Assembly: GCF_002266425.1 (NCBI RefSeq)
Contig: NZ_NPMN01000002.1
Location: forward strand, 1 to 64,000
DNA from: Tissierella sp. P1
Lineage (GTDB): Bacteria > Bacillota > Clostridia > Tissierellales > Tissierellaceae
Reading direction: 5' to 3'
Length of the DNA stretch: 64,000 bases
Positions 43,923-53,427 of this stretch are shown here, in pieces. Each line of letters opens with the position of its first letter. The stretch's first letter is position 1. Under the pieces are notes generated by a model that had not been told where the DNA came from, made no database searches, and saw nothing but the letters and a program-made list of their open reading frames with translations. The position numbers were made by a program, and so were the translations under genes.

Positions 43923-44717
43923 ATGGAAAAGCTTATGCTATATGGTTTTAATAACCTAACAAAGACACTTAGTTTTAATATCTATGATGTTTGTTATGCT
44001 GTGACACCAGAGGATAAACAAAAGTATATTGAATATATTGATGAACAATATAATTCAACCAGATTAACAGAAATACTCGTAGAAATTACTAAAATGATAG
44101 GTGCTAATGTTTTAAACATTGCTAAGCAAGACTATGAGCCTCAGGGTGCTAGTGTGAATTTACTAATTACAGAAGAAGCTATACCAATTGTTTCAATCGA
44201 TCCATCTTGTAATGCTGGTACTTTAATACCTACACCAAGACATGTATTAGGTCATTTGGATAAAAGTCATATTACAGTTCATACTTATCCTGAAAGTCAT
44301 CCTGATAAGGGAATAATGACATTTAGAGTAGATGTAGATGTATCAACTTGTGGAGAAATATCACCACTTAATGCACTAAATTATCTAATTGAGAATTTTG
44401 ACTCAGATATTATAATTTGCGATTATCGAATTAGGGGATTTACAAGAGATATAAATGGAAATAAGCATTTTAAAGATCATCAAATTAACTCAATACAAGA
44501 TTTTATATCTCCAAAAAACCTAAGTTTATATAACAGTATTGACGTTAATGTATATCAAGAAAATGTATTTCATACAAAGATGATATTAAAGGAACTAGAA
44601 TTAGATAATTATCTATTTGAGATGCAGGCGGAAGATTTGAGTGATGAAGAGAAAAATAGGATATTAAAGAAATTAAATCAGGAAATGTATGAAATCTATT
44701 ATGGACGTAATTTCTAG
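43923..44717 (+). CDS. speD: S-adenosylmethionine decarboxylase proenzyme (264-aa class 1A type)
   Basis: 264 residues, the length of the E. coli-type enzyme rather than the ~130-residue Bacillus type. Self-cleavage serine Ser115 in [14 protein letters not shown] generates the pyruvoyl cofactor. His120 and the STCGEISPL cysteine (near 152) are the other processing and catalytic residues. It makes decarboxylated SAM, the aminopropyl donor for spermidine. It is 23 bases upstream of speE. Confidence 0.96.
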   Translation: MEKLMLYGFNNLTKTLSFNIYDVCYAVTPEDKQKYIEYIDEQYNSTRLTEILVEITKMIGANVLNIAKQDYEPQGASVNLLITEEAIPIVSIDPSCNAGTLIPTPRHVLGHLDKSHITVHTYPESHPDKGIMTFRVDVDVSTCGEISPLNALNYLIENFDSDIIICDYRIRGFTRDINGNKHFKDHQINSIQDFISPKNLSLYNSIDVNVYQENVFHTKMILKELELDNYLFEMQAEDLSDEEKNRILKKLNQEMYEIYYGRNF

Positions 44718-44740
44718 AGTGATTTTAAGGAGGTCAACAA

Positions 44741-45589
44741 ATGGATTTATGGTTTAATGAATGGAATACGGATACTTGTAAATTTTCAATAAAGATTAAG
44801 GACCCTATATATTCAGAGAAAACACCTTTTCAAAAAATTGATTTTTTTGAATCCTATGATTTTGGAATATTTTTTACATTAGATGGTATGATGATGGTAA
44901 ATGAGAAAGACGAATTCATATACCATGATATGATAACTCATATACCCATGTCAGTAAATCCTAATATTAAGAGGGTATTAGTCATAGGCGGAGGAGATGG
45001 AGGTACGGTAAGAGAGCTTACTAGATATAATAGTATTGAATTAATTCATATGGTAGAAATAGATGAAAGAGTAGTAAGATTATGTCAAAAATATTTACCT
45101 GTAACCTCCTCAAAGCTGGAAGATGAAAGAGTTACATTATTTTTTGAAGATGGTATAAAATTTGTAAAAGATAAAGAAAGTTTTTATGATTTAATATTAG
45201 TTGATTCTACAGACCCAATTGGTCCAGGAGAAGGGTTATTTACTACTAGCTTTTATAGGGATTGCTATAAAGCATTGAATGAAAATGGGATTCTTATTAA
45301 TCAACACGAAAGCCCTTACTTCGATCAATATAAGGAAGAAATGTTGAAAGCACATGGAAAGTTAAAAAAGATATTTGATGTATGCGAAGTGTATCAATTT
45401 CATATGCCGACCTATTCATCTGGACATTGGCTATTTGGATTTGCATCTAAGGGACTCAATCCAACTAAAGATCACAAACCAGAGGAATGGGAGAACCTAG
45501 GTTTAAAGACTAAATACTATAATTCTCAAATTCATCAAGGAGCATTTATGTTACCGACCTATGTAAGAGAATTATTAGAATCAGTATAA
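44741..45589 (+). CDS. speE: Spermidine synthase
   Basis: 282 residues after AAGGAGGT. The Rossmann aminopropyltransferase has VLVIGGGDGGTVREL, a DERVV segment, FEDGIKFVK and DLILVDSTDPIGPGEGLFT with the conserved Asp residues. It makes spermidine from putrescine and decarboxylated SAM. With speD it is a complete two-step unit; the putrescine source (agmatine or ornithine route) is not in the window. Confidence 0.97.
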   Translation: MDLWFNEWNTDTCKFSIKIKDPIYSEKTPFQKIDFFESYDFGIFFTLDGMMMVNEKDEFIYHDMITHIPMSVNPNIKRVLVIGGGDGGTVRELTRYNSIELIHMVEIDERVVRLCQKYLPVTSSKLEDERVTLFFEDGIKFVKDKESFYDLILVDSTDPIGPGEGLFTTSFYRDCYKALNENGILINQHESPYFDQYKEEMLKAHGKLKKIFDVCEVYQFHMPTYSSGHWLFGFASKGLNPTKDHKPEEWENLGLKTKYYNSQIHQGAFMLPTYVRELLESV

Positions 45590-45598
45590 TTATAAATT

Positions 45599-45631
45599 GC
45601 TCTAAAATGTTAAATATTTTAGGGCTTTTTT
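45599..45631 (+). terminator. Terminator after speE
   Basis: GCTCTAAAAT, 7-base loop, ATTTTAGGGC with a G-U pair, then six Ts. Confidence 0.85.
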
Positions 45632-45706
45632 ATTTACAAGAAGTATAGCTATGATATAATTTCAAATAATAGAATTATTAATGTAAATGTTTAAGGGGAG
45701 TAGCCA

Positions 45707-46189
45707 ATGGATAATAAAAAAGATTTTTTGAAACAAATAATGAATGATACTGGAAAAGGTATTAAGGGGTATATGAAAGCTCAAGTTACTCTAATGATTA
45801 TAACCTTTATAATACTAGGGATAGGACTAACTATTATAGATGCCAAACATCCTATTCTAATATCGGCAGGAATTGCAATATTAGATATTATTCCTGTTCT
45901 TGGAGCAGGTATTGTTATGATACCTTGGGTTGTAATCAATTTTATTATAGGCAATAAAGATATGGGGGCAGATTTAGCAACTCTTTATGTTATTTTGGTT
46001 ATCTTGAGACAATTTATAGAACCCAAAATTGTAGGTAAAGAAATTGGAGTTAGACCCCTTTATACATTTATTGCAACTATATTAGGCTCTATTATATTGG
46101 GACCAATAGGGATTATATTAGGACCTTTAGCAGCTGTAATTATTAGTTCAATTATGAAAACAAAGAAAAAAACAGATAATAGGAGATGA
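45707..46189 (+). CDS. Short AI-2E family (YtvI-like) membrane protein
   Basis: 160 residues after AAGGGGAG, against about 350 in full-length relatives. It matches only the C-terminal half of the family: GYMKAQVTLMIITFIILGIGL, LDIIPVLGAGIVMIPW, LRQFIEPKIVGKEIGVRPLYTF and the final hydrophobic repeat, with four to five membrane segments. No remnant of the N-terminal half lies upstream, where a terminator sits. The start and ribosome site look real, so this is either a natural short form or an old truncation. It is followed 4 bases later by an HD-domain gene. Confidence 0.75.
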   Translation: MDNKKDFLKQIMNDTGKGIKGYMKAQVTLMIITFIILGIGLTIIDAKHPILISAGIAILDIIPVLGAGIVMIPWVVINFIIGNKDMGADLATLYVILVILRQFIEPKIVGKEIGVRPLYTFIATILGSIILGPIGIILGPLAAVIISSIMKTKKKTDNRR

Positions 46190-46193
46190 GAAC

Positions 46194-46784
46194 ATGATAA
46201 AAGAAAGATTATTAAAGGACATAGAATTTATAGTAGAACTAGATAAGATGAAATCCATTTTAAGGCAAACAAGTTTAATTAATGAAGATAGAAGGGAGGA
46301 TGATGCTCAGCATTCTTGGCATATATCTGTTATGGCAATGATTTTAGGAGAATATTCTAACGAGAAGATTGACATATGCAAGGTAATAAAAATGTTATTA
46401 ACTCATGATTTAGTAGAAATATTCGCTGGAGATACATTTTGCTATGATAAAGTAGGAAATGAAGATAAAAAAGAAAGAGAAAATCTAGCTGCTGAAAAGA
46501 TATTTGGAATGCTAGAAGAAGATAAAGGCAGAGAATTGAGAGTCCTATGGGATGAATTTGAGGATGGAAAAACATCAGAAGCATTGTTTGCGGCATCTAT
46601 GGATAGGCTTCAGCCAATGCTAAGTAACTATTATAATAATGGTGGAACTTGGAAAAAGTTTAATGTGGCTAAAGAAGACATTTACAAGAGAATAGCACCA
46701 GTGAAAAAATCTTCAGATGAACTATGGAGTTTTGTAGAGAATATGATTGAGGATGCATATGATAAAGGATTGATATCAAAGTAG
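46194..46784 (+). CDS. HD domain hydrolase (YfbR/HDDC2-like)
   Basis: 196 residues after AGGAGATGAG. HD signature: AQHSWHISVMAMILGEY (first His) and LLTHDLVEIFAGDTFCYD (His-Asp plus E-x-x-x-G-D-T). These match the 5'-deoxynucleotidase branch that dephosphorylates dNMPs. The C-terminal FAASMDRLQPML helix supplies the last Asp. It lies 4 bases behind the short AI-2E gene. Pool-cleaning role inferred from family. Confidence 0.88.
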   Translation: MIKERLLKDIEFIVELDKMKSILRQTSLINEDRREDDAQHSWHISVMAMILGEYSNEKIDICKVIKMLLTHDLVEIFAGDTFCYDKVGNEDKKERENLAAEKIFGMLEEDKGRELRVLWDEFEDGKTSEALFAASMDRLQPMLSNYYNNGGTWKKFNVAKEDIYKRIAPVKKSSDELWSFVENMIEDAYDKGLISK

Positions 46785-46899
46785 TTGCTGGGAGAAAGAA
46801 CATAAGACGGACATTAAAATATATTAGGTTCAAAATAAAGAAGTTTTTATGCACCAAACTTATAATATACTATTTTGAGAAATAGAGGTGTTTTATAAA

Positions 46900-47994
46900 A
46901 TGACAATTAGTTATAATGGAGGTTACTTTCAAAATATTTCTCAGAGGGCAGCATATGAGTATTGCATGGCTTTTTCGGATTATACATCTATGGTATCAGA
47001 AGGACTTGATTATGGCATCCAAGAACATGTAGAAAGCTCATATAAAGATTTACATAAATTTTTTGGGGATTTATATGATGAATTATTTTACCATCCAGAG
47101 AATTTCTATTTACCTACGACAGAGGATATGGCTTATGAAGATTTTGAGCCTAAGGAATCAAGACCAGAAGTTACTAAAGCTTGGTATAAGCCAAAAACAG
47201 AAATTAAAAATGGGTTAGAGTTTTTATATGCAATAGGACAAGTTGGTGTAATTAATCAACAGAATTTACTTCTAAGTAAAGAACAATATAATAATATTGT
47301 TAAAAAATCTAAAGTCAAAAAACAGTTTATTAAAAGTATGCAATGCGTTGAACTTCATGTAATAGATGAAGAAGAAAATATAATTATTACAAATACTAGA
47401 TATCCTAAAATGATGCCAGCGCTAAAGCAGCTAGCAGTTGGATGTCAGCAACATAAGGATGAGATGGGGTTCATTTATTTTTATCAGTGCAATTTTAAGG
47501 CAATTAATCCTAATTATGAGATTGATGCTCCTACAATTTTGAAAAAAATTGCAACGATTCAATATGATAAAATAATATTACTTCATAACTATTTAATAAA
47601 CCAGGGTTATAAGGCTATCTGCAAATATCCCAATATTAGCTATCAAGGCAGCAGAAAATCTAAATCTACTCCCCTACTTGTTATAAGCTTTGATCCAAGA
47701 GCAAAGGAAACATTTGGATTTAGTCTTAAATTAGCAAGTATAAATAGACTAATTCCTCATATTTATAATCAGCCAGACTTTCTTCAAGAAGATTTTAATA
47801 ATCGTACCCGCTTATGCACGGGGTGTGGGTGGTGCAACAGCAGAGACGGTATGAATCCTTCAGTTTTTGAGTATAAAGGAGAAACGAAAACCTTATGCTG
47901 TTGGTATTCTTTTATTATACATCATCATTTAGATGACGAATTATTTAGAGTCATCAAACAGTATTCTATTTTGCACCAGATGCTAGCAAGCTAG
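46900..47994 (+). CDS. Hypothetical protein with C-terminal cysteine cluster
   Basis: 364 residues from the ATG at 46900, correctly placed after AGAGGTG (the GTG at 46888 is part of that site). I do not recognise a family. The first ~90 residues are acidic and aromatic-rich; a middle alpha/beta part holds LHVIDEEENIIITNTRYPKMM. Near 310-340 it has CTGCGWCNSRDG, then ...KTLCCWYSF: four to five closely spaced Cys that may bind zinc or iron. There are no membrane segments and no partner gene; a terminator follows. It is long and conserved-looking enough to be a real gene. Confidence 0.75.
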   Translation: MTISYNGGYFQNISQRAAYEYCMAFSDYTSMVSEGLDYGIQEHVESSYKDLHKFFGDLYDELFYHPENFYLPTTEDMAYEDFEPKESRPEVTKAWYKPKTEIKNGLEFLYAIGQVGVINQQNLLLSKEQYNNIVKKSKVKKQFIKSMQCVELHVIDEEENIIITNTRYPKMMPALKQLAVGCQQHKDEMGFIYFYQCNFKAINPNYEIDAPTILKKIATIQYDKIILLHNYLINQGYKAICKYPNISYQGSRKSKSTPLLVISFDPRAKETFGFSLKLASINRLIPHIYNQPDFLQEDFNNRTRLCTGCGWCNSRDGMNPSVFEYKGETKTLCCWYSFIIHHHLDDELFRVIKQYSILHQMLAS

Positions 47995-48038
47995 GTTAAA
48001 GTATGTATTAGATAAAATTTATAGGGGATATAAATTAG

Positions 48039-48068
48039 GGTGGATAGCAGTAAGTATCTACCTTATTT
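48039..48068 (+). terminator. Terminator
   Basis: GGTGGATA, 8-base loop, TATCTACC (one G-U pair), followed by TTATTTTA. Confidence 0.65.
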
Positions 48069-48170
48069 TACTTATAGATTTTAAGTTAAACGACAAATAT
48101 ATTGTTGTAAGTTCATAGAATGGGGTATATTGGAAGTAAATGAGAGCATTACTTATTTAGGAGAGATATT

Positions 48171-49088
48171 ATGGGGCAAAATAGTAATATTGATTTTTTA
48201 AAAGATGAGGAAAAATTAAAGCTAATTGCAGCGATTGAACAAGCGGCTGTAACTATTATAATGACAGATATAGATGGAAATATTCAATACTGTAATCCGG
48301 CTTTTGAACAGATATCAGGATATTCGTTAAAAGAAGTAATTGGAAAAAACCCAAGAATTCTCAAAAGTGGACTAACCCATAGCAATGTATTTGAAGATAT
48401 GTGGAATACCATAACTAAAGGAAAAGATTGGAAGGGAGATCTGATTAATAAGAAAAAAGATGGCACAATCTATTATGAAGAGGCTAGAATCACACCTATA
48501 ACTGACAGTAATGGGAAAATAGTTAATTTTTTAGGAGTAAAACAAGATGTTTCTAGAAGAAAATATTTGGAGGAAAAGTTAAAACAAACATCAATAAGAG
48601 ATTCATTAACTAACATATATAATAGAGGATATGCATTTGAAAGATTAGGTCAAAGTATAGAACTATTTAAGAAAAAGGAGGAAAATTTTTCTTTAGCATT
48701 AGTTGATATAGATTTTTTTAAAAACATAAATGATACTTATGGTCATCAAGCAGGAGACTTTGTGTTAAAAGAATTTGCAGAAATACTTGCTTCAAGTATT
48801 AGAACCTATGATGTATTAGGACGTTATGGAGGAGAGGAATTTATCCTAATATTACAGGGAATAGGCAAATCATCTTCAGTAAAGGTAATTAAAAGAGTTT
48901 CAGAAAGAATAAAGGAATCTCTTTTTAATTATGAGGATAAAAAAGTAGAGATTACATTTAGCTGTGGAATTGTCGATGCTTCTGAAATTGGGAAAGAAAC
49001 CATATCATTGCAAAATATGATTTATGAAGCAGATAGGAGATTATATGAAGCTAAAAATACAGGAAGAAATAAGATAATAGTAGATTGA
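48171..49088 (+). CDS. PAS-GGDEF diguanylate cyclase
   Basis: 305 residues after AGGAGAG. PAS/PAC domain at about 15-140 (IIMTDIDGNIQYCNPAFEQISGYS, GKNPRILKSG, FLGVKQDVSRRK). GGDEF domain at about 145-303: SIRDSLTNIYNRGYAFERL, LVDIDFFKNINDTYGHQAGD and the catalytic loop RYGGEEF, an active variant of GGDEF. It makes cyclic di-GMP in the cytosol. No RxxD inhibitory site four residues upstream is evident. No membrane segment. The GT2 synthase lacks PilZ, so a link to it is not established. Confidence 0.95.
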   Translation: MGQNSNIDFLKDEEKLKLIAAIEQAAVTIIMTDIDGNIQYCNPAFEQISGYSLKEVIGKNPRILKSGLTHSNVFEDMWNTITKGKDWKGDLINKKKDGTIYYEEARITPITDSNGKIVNFLGVKQDVSRRKYLEEKLKQTSIRDSLTNIYNRGYAFERLGQSIELFKKKEENFSLALVDIDFFKNINDTYGHQAGDFVLKEFAEILASSIRTYDVLGRYGGEEFILILQGIGKSSSVKVIKRVSERIKESLFNYEDKKVEITFSCGIVDASEIGKETISLQNMIYEADRRLYEAKNTGRNKIIVD

Positions 49089-49205
49089 TAAGGGATAAAT
49101 GATCCTCTGATATAGCAAGAGACTCAATCCATGATGAGGACTGAGGATATAAATATTAATTAATCGTATACTATTGTTATATAAATGATGAAAGGTTGAA
49201 ATGAT

Positions 49206-49892
49206 ATGAAGAATAGGATATTGTTAATAATATTATCGATTACAATTGTTTTAATTGGATGTACTCCAAAAAATTCAGTAAATGTAGATTTAGAAGAAAA
49301 GATACAGGAAAAAGATACAAAAATATCTGAGCTAGAAGATAAAATTAATGAACTTGAATCTCAACTGAACAATGTAAATCAACCTATGTCCAATAATAAT
49401 CTGCTATCAATAGTAGTAGATGTGATGGATTCTATTAAAAACAAGGATATGGATAGGTTATCATCCTATGTTCATCCTACAAAAGGGCTCAGATTTAGTC
49501 CCTATGGTCACATAGATACTGAATCAAGTCAAGTGTTTACAGTGGAAGAAGTAAAAAATCTTAAAGAAGATAATAAGGCATATTTATGGGGACATTATGA
49601 TGGGTCAGGGGAACCCATTAAATTGAATTTTAATGATTATTATAAAAGATTTGTTTATGATAAAGACTTTGCAAATCCTCAAATCATAGGAAATGATATA
49701 TCCATAGGAGAGGGTAATACTGTGGATAATATAAAAGATGTTTATCCCAATAGTCATTTTGTAGAATTCTATTTTAAAGGATTCGATCCCCAATATGCTG
49801 GCATTGATTGGAGAAGTTTAAAATTAGTATTTGAAGAGGAAAATGGAAAGATGTATCTAATAGCTATAGCTCATGGTGAATGGACTATATAA
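49206..49892 (+). CDS. Lipoprotein with coiled coil
   Basis: 228 residues. Lipobox LIGC puts the lipidated Cys at 19. Residues 32-60 form a coiled coil (EEKIQEKDTKISELEDKINE). The C-terminal ~150 residues (LSYVHPTKGLRFSPYGH..., ...FYFKGFDPQYAGIDWRSLKLVFEEENGKMYLIAIAHGEWT) have the strand pattern of clostridial extracellular NTF2-like domains. It is anchored on the outer face of the membrane. Function unknown. It has its own terminator. Confidence 0.8.
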   Translation: MKNRILLIILSITIVLIGCTPKNSVNVDLEEKIQEKDTKISELEDKINELESQLNNVNQPMSNNNLLSIVVDVMDSIKNKDMDRLSSYVHPTKGLRFSPYGHIDTESSQVFTVEEVKNLKEDNKAYLWGHYDGSGEPIKLNFNDYYKRFVYDKDFANPQIIGNDISIGEGNTVDNIKDVYPNSHFVEFYFKGFDPQYAGIDWRSLKLVFEEENGKMYLIAIAHGEWTI

Positions 49893-49897
49893 AATAA

Positions 49898-49932
49898 GGA
49901 GGATAGTTAAACTATCCTCTCTATTTATTTTT
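49898..49932 (+). terminator. Terminator after the lipoprotein gene
   Basis: GGAGGATAGTT and AACTATCCTCT form an 11-bp stem with a tight loop, followed by CTATTTATTTTT. Confidence 0.75.
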
Positions 49933-50070
49933 GTGATGGTTGAGATGATAATATTTTGCTTTTTAAGAAGGAATTTCACTTGATATGTAGAATACATAGT
50001 ATAATATGAGATTATAGAAAATGAATCAATACATTAACAATCAAATAATATATAGACTTAGGAGAATAAG

Positions 50071-50814
50071 ATGAAAAATTTAAACATTAATCAATATATA
50101 AGGAGCATTGAATTAAATTCTAATAAAATATCTTCTTTTGTAGAGTATCCTTTCTGCCTTCCTGCTATTAGAAGTTTATCTATTTTAGATTTTCATCCTA
50201 AGGTTACGTTTATAGTGGGAGAGAATGGAACAGGAAAATCAACGATTTTAGAGGCAGTTGCAGTGGCTTATGGTTTTAATCCTGAGGGAGGAACAAGAAA
50301 TTTTAACTTTTCGTCAAATGATACTCACTCAGAGCTATATGAATACCTTAAGTTAATAAGAGGAGCTAAGATTCCCAAGGATGGATTTTTTTTAAGAGCT
50401 GAAAGTTTCTATAATGTTGCAACAAATATTGATGAATTAGAAAGAGAGTGTCCAGGGCTTTTAAATTATTATGGTGGAAAATCTTTACATAATCAATCAC
50501 ATGGTGAATCCTTTTTCTCCTTATTTATGAATAGATTTAGGGGTGAAGGATTATACATATTGGATGAGCCTGAAGCTGCATTATCTCCCTCGAGACAAAT
50601 GTCCATGATTAGTAGAATGCATCAATTAGTTCAGCAGGGATGCCAGTTTATTATTGCAACTCATTCTCCAATAATAATGGCATATCCAGATTCAGTTATT
50701 TATGAAATAAAACATGGATTTAATAAGGTGAAATATGAAGAAACAGAGCACTATCAAATTATGAAAGCCTTTCTAAATAATACAGAAAAAATGTTAAATG
50801 TTTTAATAGAATAA
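50071..50814 (+). CDS. Solitary AAA-type (ABC-like) ATPase
   Basis: 247 residues after TAGGAGAA. Walker A GENGTGKST (50-58), a SHGESF signature-like motif near residue 147, Walker B LYILDEPEAALSP near 163, and switch ATHSP near 192. These are the AAA_21/OLD-like ABC ATPases without membrane partner. No nuclease or toxin gene is adjacent. A close paralogue is encoded at 58655. Function unknown. Confidence 0.88.
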   Translation: MKNLNINQYIRSIELNSNKISSFVEYPFCLPAIRSLSILDFHPKVTFIVGENGTGKSTILEAVAVAYGFNPEGGTRNFNFSSNDTHSELYEYLKLIRGAKIPKDGFFLRAESFYNVATNIDELERECPGLLNYYGGKSLHNQSHGESFFSLFMNRFRGEGLYILDEPEAALSPSRQMSMISRMHQLVQQGCQFIIATHSPIIMAYPDSVIYEIKHGFNKVKYEETEHYQIMKAFLNNTEKMLNVLIE

Positions 50815-50837
50815 TTTTATACAGGGAGGGTTATTTT

Positions 50838-51410
50838 ATGGAGAAAAAATGGATTGCTATATTGGGTAGTCCTAGGCGTGGTAAGAATACAGAAGGTCTA
50901 ATGGATTACTACATAAAGGAGTTGGAAAAAAGAGGAAGAAAGGTCGATAAAGTAATACTAAGTGAAATTGAGCAAAATAGCTGTAACGGGTGTGAGTATT
51001 GTATTAGGAACAATACTTGTCATCATAAGGATGAAATATCTTCAATAATTGATAAAATTAAAGATGTAGAAGGAATAATTCTAGGTTCACCTTCTTACAA
51101 CTATAATGTCACTTCGTATATGAAGATATTTCTTGATAGACTCTTCTCATTATTTGATTTTGGAAATGGTAGCTGGAGCAGTCAGTTAGATTCAAAAGGA
51201 ATAAAGTCAATTGTAATCGGTGTTTGTGCTGGTCCAGATTCTTTAAGTATGGGTTTTACAATTGAAGCAATGAAAAGAGTCATGATGGATCATGGTGTTG
51301 AGATATTAATAGAAGAAAGTTATTTTGGAACAAAAAGAAATCCAGTAGATAGAAATGAAGAAATTAGAAGCGAGATTATGAGAAAGTTTAACGAGGTATT
51401 TTTATCATAA
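50838..51410 (+). CDS. Flavodoxin-fold NAD(P)H-dependent oxidoreductase
   Basis: 190 residues after AGGGAGGG. GSPRRGKNTEGLMDYYI is the FMN phosphate loop. CNGCEYCIRNNTCHHKDE is the cysteine-rich insert of the iron-sulfur flavoprotein/FMN-reductase group, but the spacing here (CxxCxxC...C) should be checked for a cluster. GSPSYNYNVTSYMKIFLDR is the second flavin loop. It is likely an electron-transfer flavoprotein or quinone/azo reductase. No partner gene nearby. Confidence 0.85.
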   Translation: MEKKWIAILGSPRRGKNTEGLMDYYIKELEKRGRKVDKVILSEIEQNSCNGCEYCIRNNTCHHKDEISSIIDKIKDVEGIILGSPSYNYNVTSYMKIFLDRLFSLFDFGNGSWSSQLDSKGIKSIVIGVCAGPDSLSMGFTIEAMKRVMMDHGVEILIEESYFGTKRNPVDRNEEIRSEIMRKFNEVFLS

Positions 51411-51488
51411 GTTAATTATTTTGTAGTATAATAAAATTATAGCTATGTTAGATTAGCATATAAATTTTATTTATTTGGAGGAATAGGA

Positions 51489-52277
51489 ATGCAAATAGGT
51501 TTTTTTGACTCTGGTGTCGGAGGGATTACTGTATTATATGATACACTAAAAATGTTACCTAATGAAAATTATATATATTACGCAGATACATCAAATGTTC
51601 CTTATGGACCAAAACCGAAGGATGAAGTTAAAAAATATATATTTAATGCTATAGAATTTATAATAGAACAAGGAGTTAAGGCAATAGTTATTGCTTGTAA
51701 TACTGCTACAAGTGTAGCTATTGAAGAGTTAAGGGCGAAGTATAGTATTCCAATTATTGGAATGGAGCCTGCTGTAAAACCTGCTGTTGAAAGAAATAGA
51801 AATACAAATAAACGAGTATTAGTGACTGCAACGGCTTTAACCTTAAAGGAAGAAAAACTTCAAAATCTTATTACTAAATTAGATAATGACCATATTGTTG
51901 ATTTATTACCACTTCCAGGATTAGTTCAATTTGCAGAGGGATTTGAGTTTAATGAAGAAATAGTATTACCATATCTTGAAGAACAGTTACTTAAATATGA
52001 TTTGAATAACTATGAAACTATAGTTTTGGGCTGTACCCATTTCTCTTTCTATAAAGATATATTTAGAAAAATACTTCCAGCAGATATTGATATAATTGAT
52101 GGGAATATTGGTACAGTAAAACATTTAAAAAGAATTTTAGAAAGAATGGATGCTATAAATGAAGGGGATGGTAATATCATTTTCTATAATTCGGGGCTGA
52201 AGGTGGAGAATAAAGAAAAATTAGCTAACTATGGAGAATTATTTAAAAGACTAGATATTATAAACAAATGCGATTAA
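51489..52277 (+). CDS. murI: Glutamate racemase
   Basis: 262 residues after TTGGAGGA. FFDSGVGGITV (Asp7, Ser8), YADTSNVPYG, the first catalytic Cys70 in ACNTATS, and the second Cys in LGCTHF near 182 are all present. It makes D-glutamate for peptidoglycan. It is a stand-alone gene within the accessory cluster. Confidence 0.96.
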   Translation: MQIGFFDSGVGGITVLYDTLKMLPNENYIYYADTSNVPYGPKPKDEVKKYIFNAIEFIIEQGVKAIVIACNTATSVAIEELRAKYSIPIIGMEPAVKPAVERNRNTNKRVLVTATALTLKEEKLQNLITKLDNDHIVDLLPLPGLVQFAEGFEFNEEIVLPYLEEQLLKYDLNNYETIVLGCTHFSFYKDIFRKILPADIDIIDGNIGTVKHLKRILERMDAINEGDGNIIFYNSGLKVENKEKLANYGELFKRLDIINKCD

Positions 52278-52311
52278 CTTTTTAAATATAGATAAGGATG
52301 GTAAACATAGA

Positions 52312-52791
52312 ATGGAATTTCAGATTATCAAAGCTTCAAAAGAGTATAAGAATATTGTAGGAAATTTAATGCAATTTTATTTCTATGATTTCTCTGAATT
52401 TGTAAAATGTGATGTTGAAGATAATGGCTTATATAGGGCCTATGAATACTTAGATGATTATTGGAATGAAGAAAATCATCGTTTTCCATATCTGGTTAAG
52501 CAAGATGGGAAGTATATAGGCTTTGTATTAGTAAGACTTATCGAATCAGAAGAAGAAAATTATTTTTCAATTGCAGAATTTTTTATTATGAAGAAATATA
52601 GAAGAAAAGGAATTGGACAAGCTGTAGCTAATAAAATATTTGATTTACATAGAGGTCAGTGGGAAGTATTTCAAATAGAGACAAATAAACCAGCTCAAGC
52701 ATTTTGGCATAAAACAATTGATGAGTATACTAAGGGACAATTTAAGGAAAGAAGTGAGAATGGAAAAAAGGTACAGGAATTTGTTAACTAA
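52312..52791 (+). CDS. GNAT family N-acetyltransferase
   Basis: 159 residues after AAGGATGG. GNAT motif A is IAEFFIMKKYRRKGIGQAVANKIF, with the Q/RxxGxG acetyl-CoA loop as RRKGIGQ. Motif B is HRGQWEVFQIETNKPAQAFWHKTI. YFYDFSEF at residues 22-29 resembles predicted acetyltransferases of the YkkB/PhnO-like kind. Substrate unknown. Confidence 0.85.
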   Translation: MEFQIIKASKEYKNIVGNLMQFYFYDFSEFVKCDVEDNGLYRAYEYLDDYWNEENHRFPYLVKQDGKYIGFVLVRLIESEEENYFSIAEFFIMKKYRRKGIGQAVANKIFDLHRGQWEVFQIETNKPAQAFWHKTIDEYTKGQFKERSENGKKVQEFVN

Positions 52792-52813
52792 TTTTATATA
52801 AGGGGAATTGGGA

Positions 52814-53413
52814 ATGGAAAAATATTTAAATTTTAAAACAACTGGTGATTTTAAGAAAGATATAGAATCATATTTTTTGATGCATGATAAATTAGATAAA
52901 TATGAGCATACCCTCGATGTAGTTAGAGAGCTCCATAATATTGAAAAACAATTTGGGCCAATAGAACAAGGAAGTGAGATTGCTTGTTATTGTCATGATT
53001 TGGGAAGAGTAGTAGACAATGATGAAATAATAGAATTTTGTATGGAAAATAATATTGAAATTACTGATGAGGAAAAGCAGATGCCTTCAATTTTACATCA
53101 GAAAATATCAAGCATTATAGCAGAAACTGTATTTAAAATAAGGGATGAAAATATATTAAATGCAATTAGGTATCATGCAACATCAAGGAGACAACCAAGT
53201 AATATGGAAATAGAAGTGTTGTTAGCTGATAAGTTAAGTTGGAAAGAAGAAGGATATGAAAAACTTGTAAATGAGATTAGAGAAACTCTGAAGTATTCAA
53301 GGGAAAAAGCAATATTACATTACTTAACAGACCTGGAGCTAAACAAAGAAACATTACCTTTATATCACAAGGATTCAAGGGAGGCCTATGAGTATTTTAA
53401 ACAAGAGATATAA
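52814..53413 (+). CDS. HD domain hydrolase
   Basis: 199 residues from the ATG at 52814 (8 bases after AGGGG). HDIG-like signature: KYEHTLDVVRELHNIEKQFG, then ACYCHDLGRVV (His-Asp), and LNAIRYHAT followed by LLADKLSW. It is similar to the YqeK/HD superfamily nucleotide phosphohydrolases. It is placed 22 bases behind a GNAT gene and 14 before another, forming a tight string. Substrate unknown. Confidence 0.85.
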   Translation: MEKYLNFKTTGDFKKDIESYFLMHDKLDKYEHTLDVVRELHNIEKQFGPIEQGSEIACYCHDLGRVVDNDEIIEFCMENNIEITDEEKQMPSILHQKISSIIAETVFKIRDENILNAIRYHATSRRQPSNMEIEVLLADKLSWKEEGYEKLVNEIRETLKYSREKAILHYLTDLELNKETLPLYHKDSREAYEYFKQEI

Positions 53414-53427
53414 TAGGAGGTAATTAG

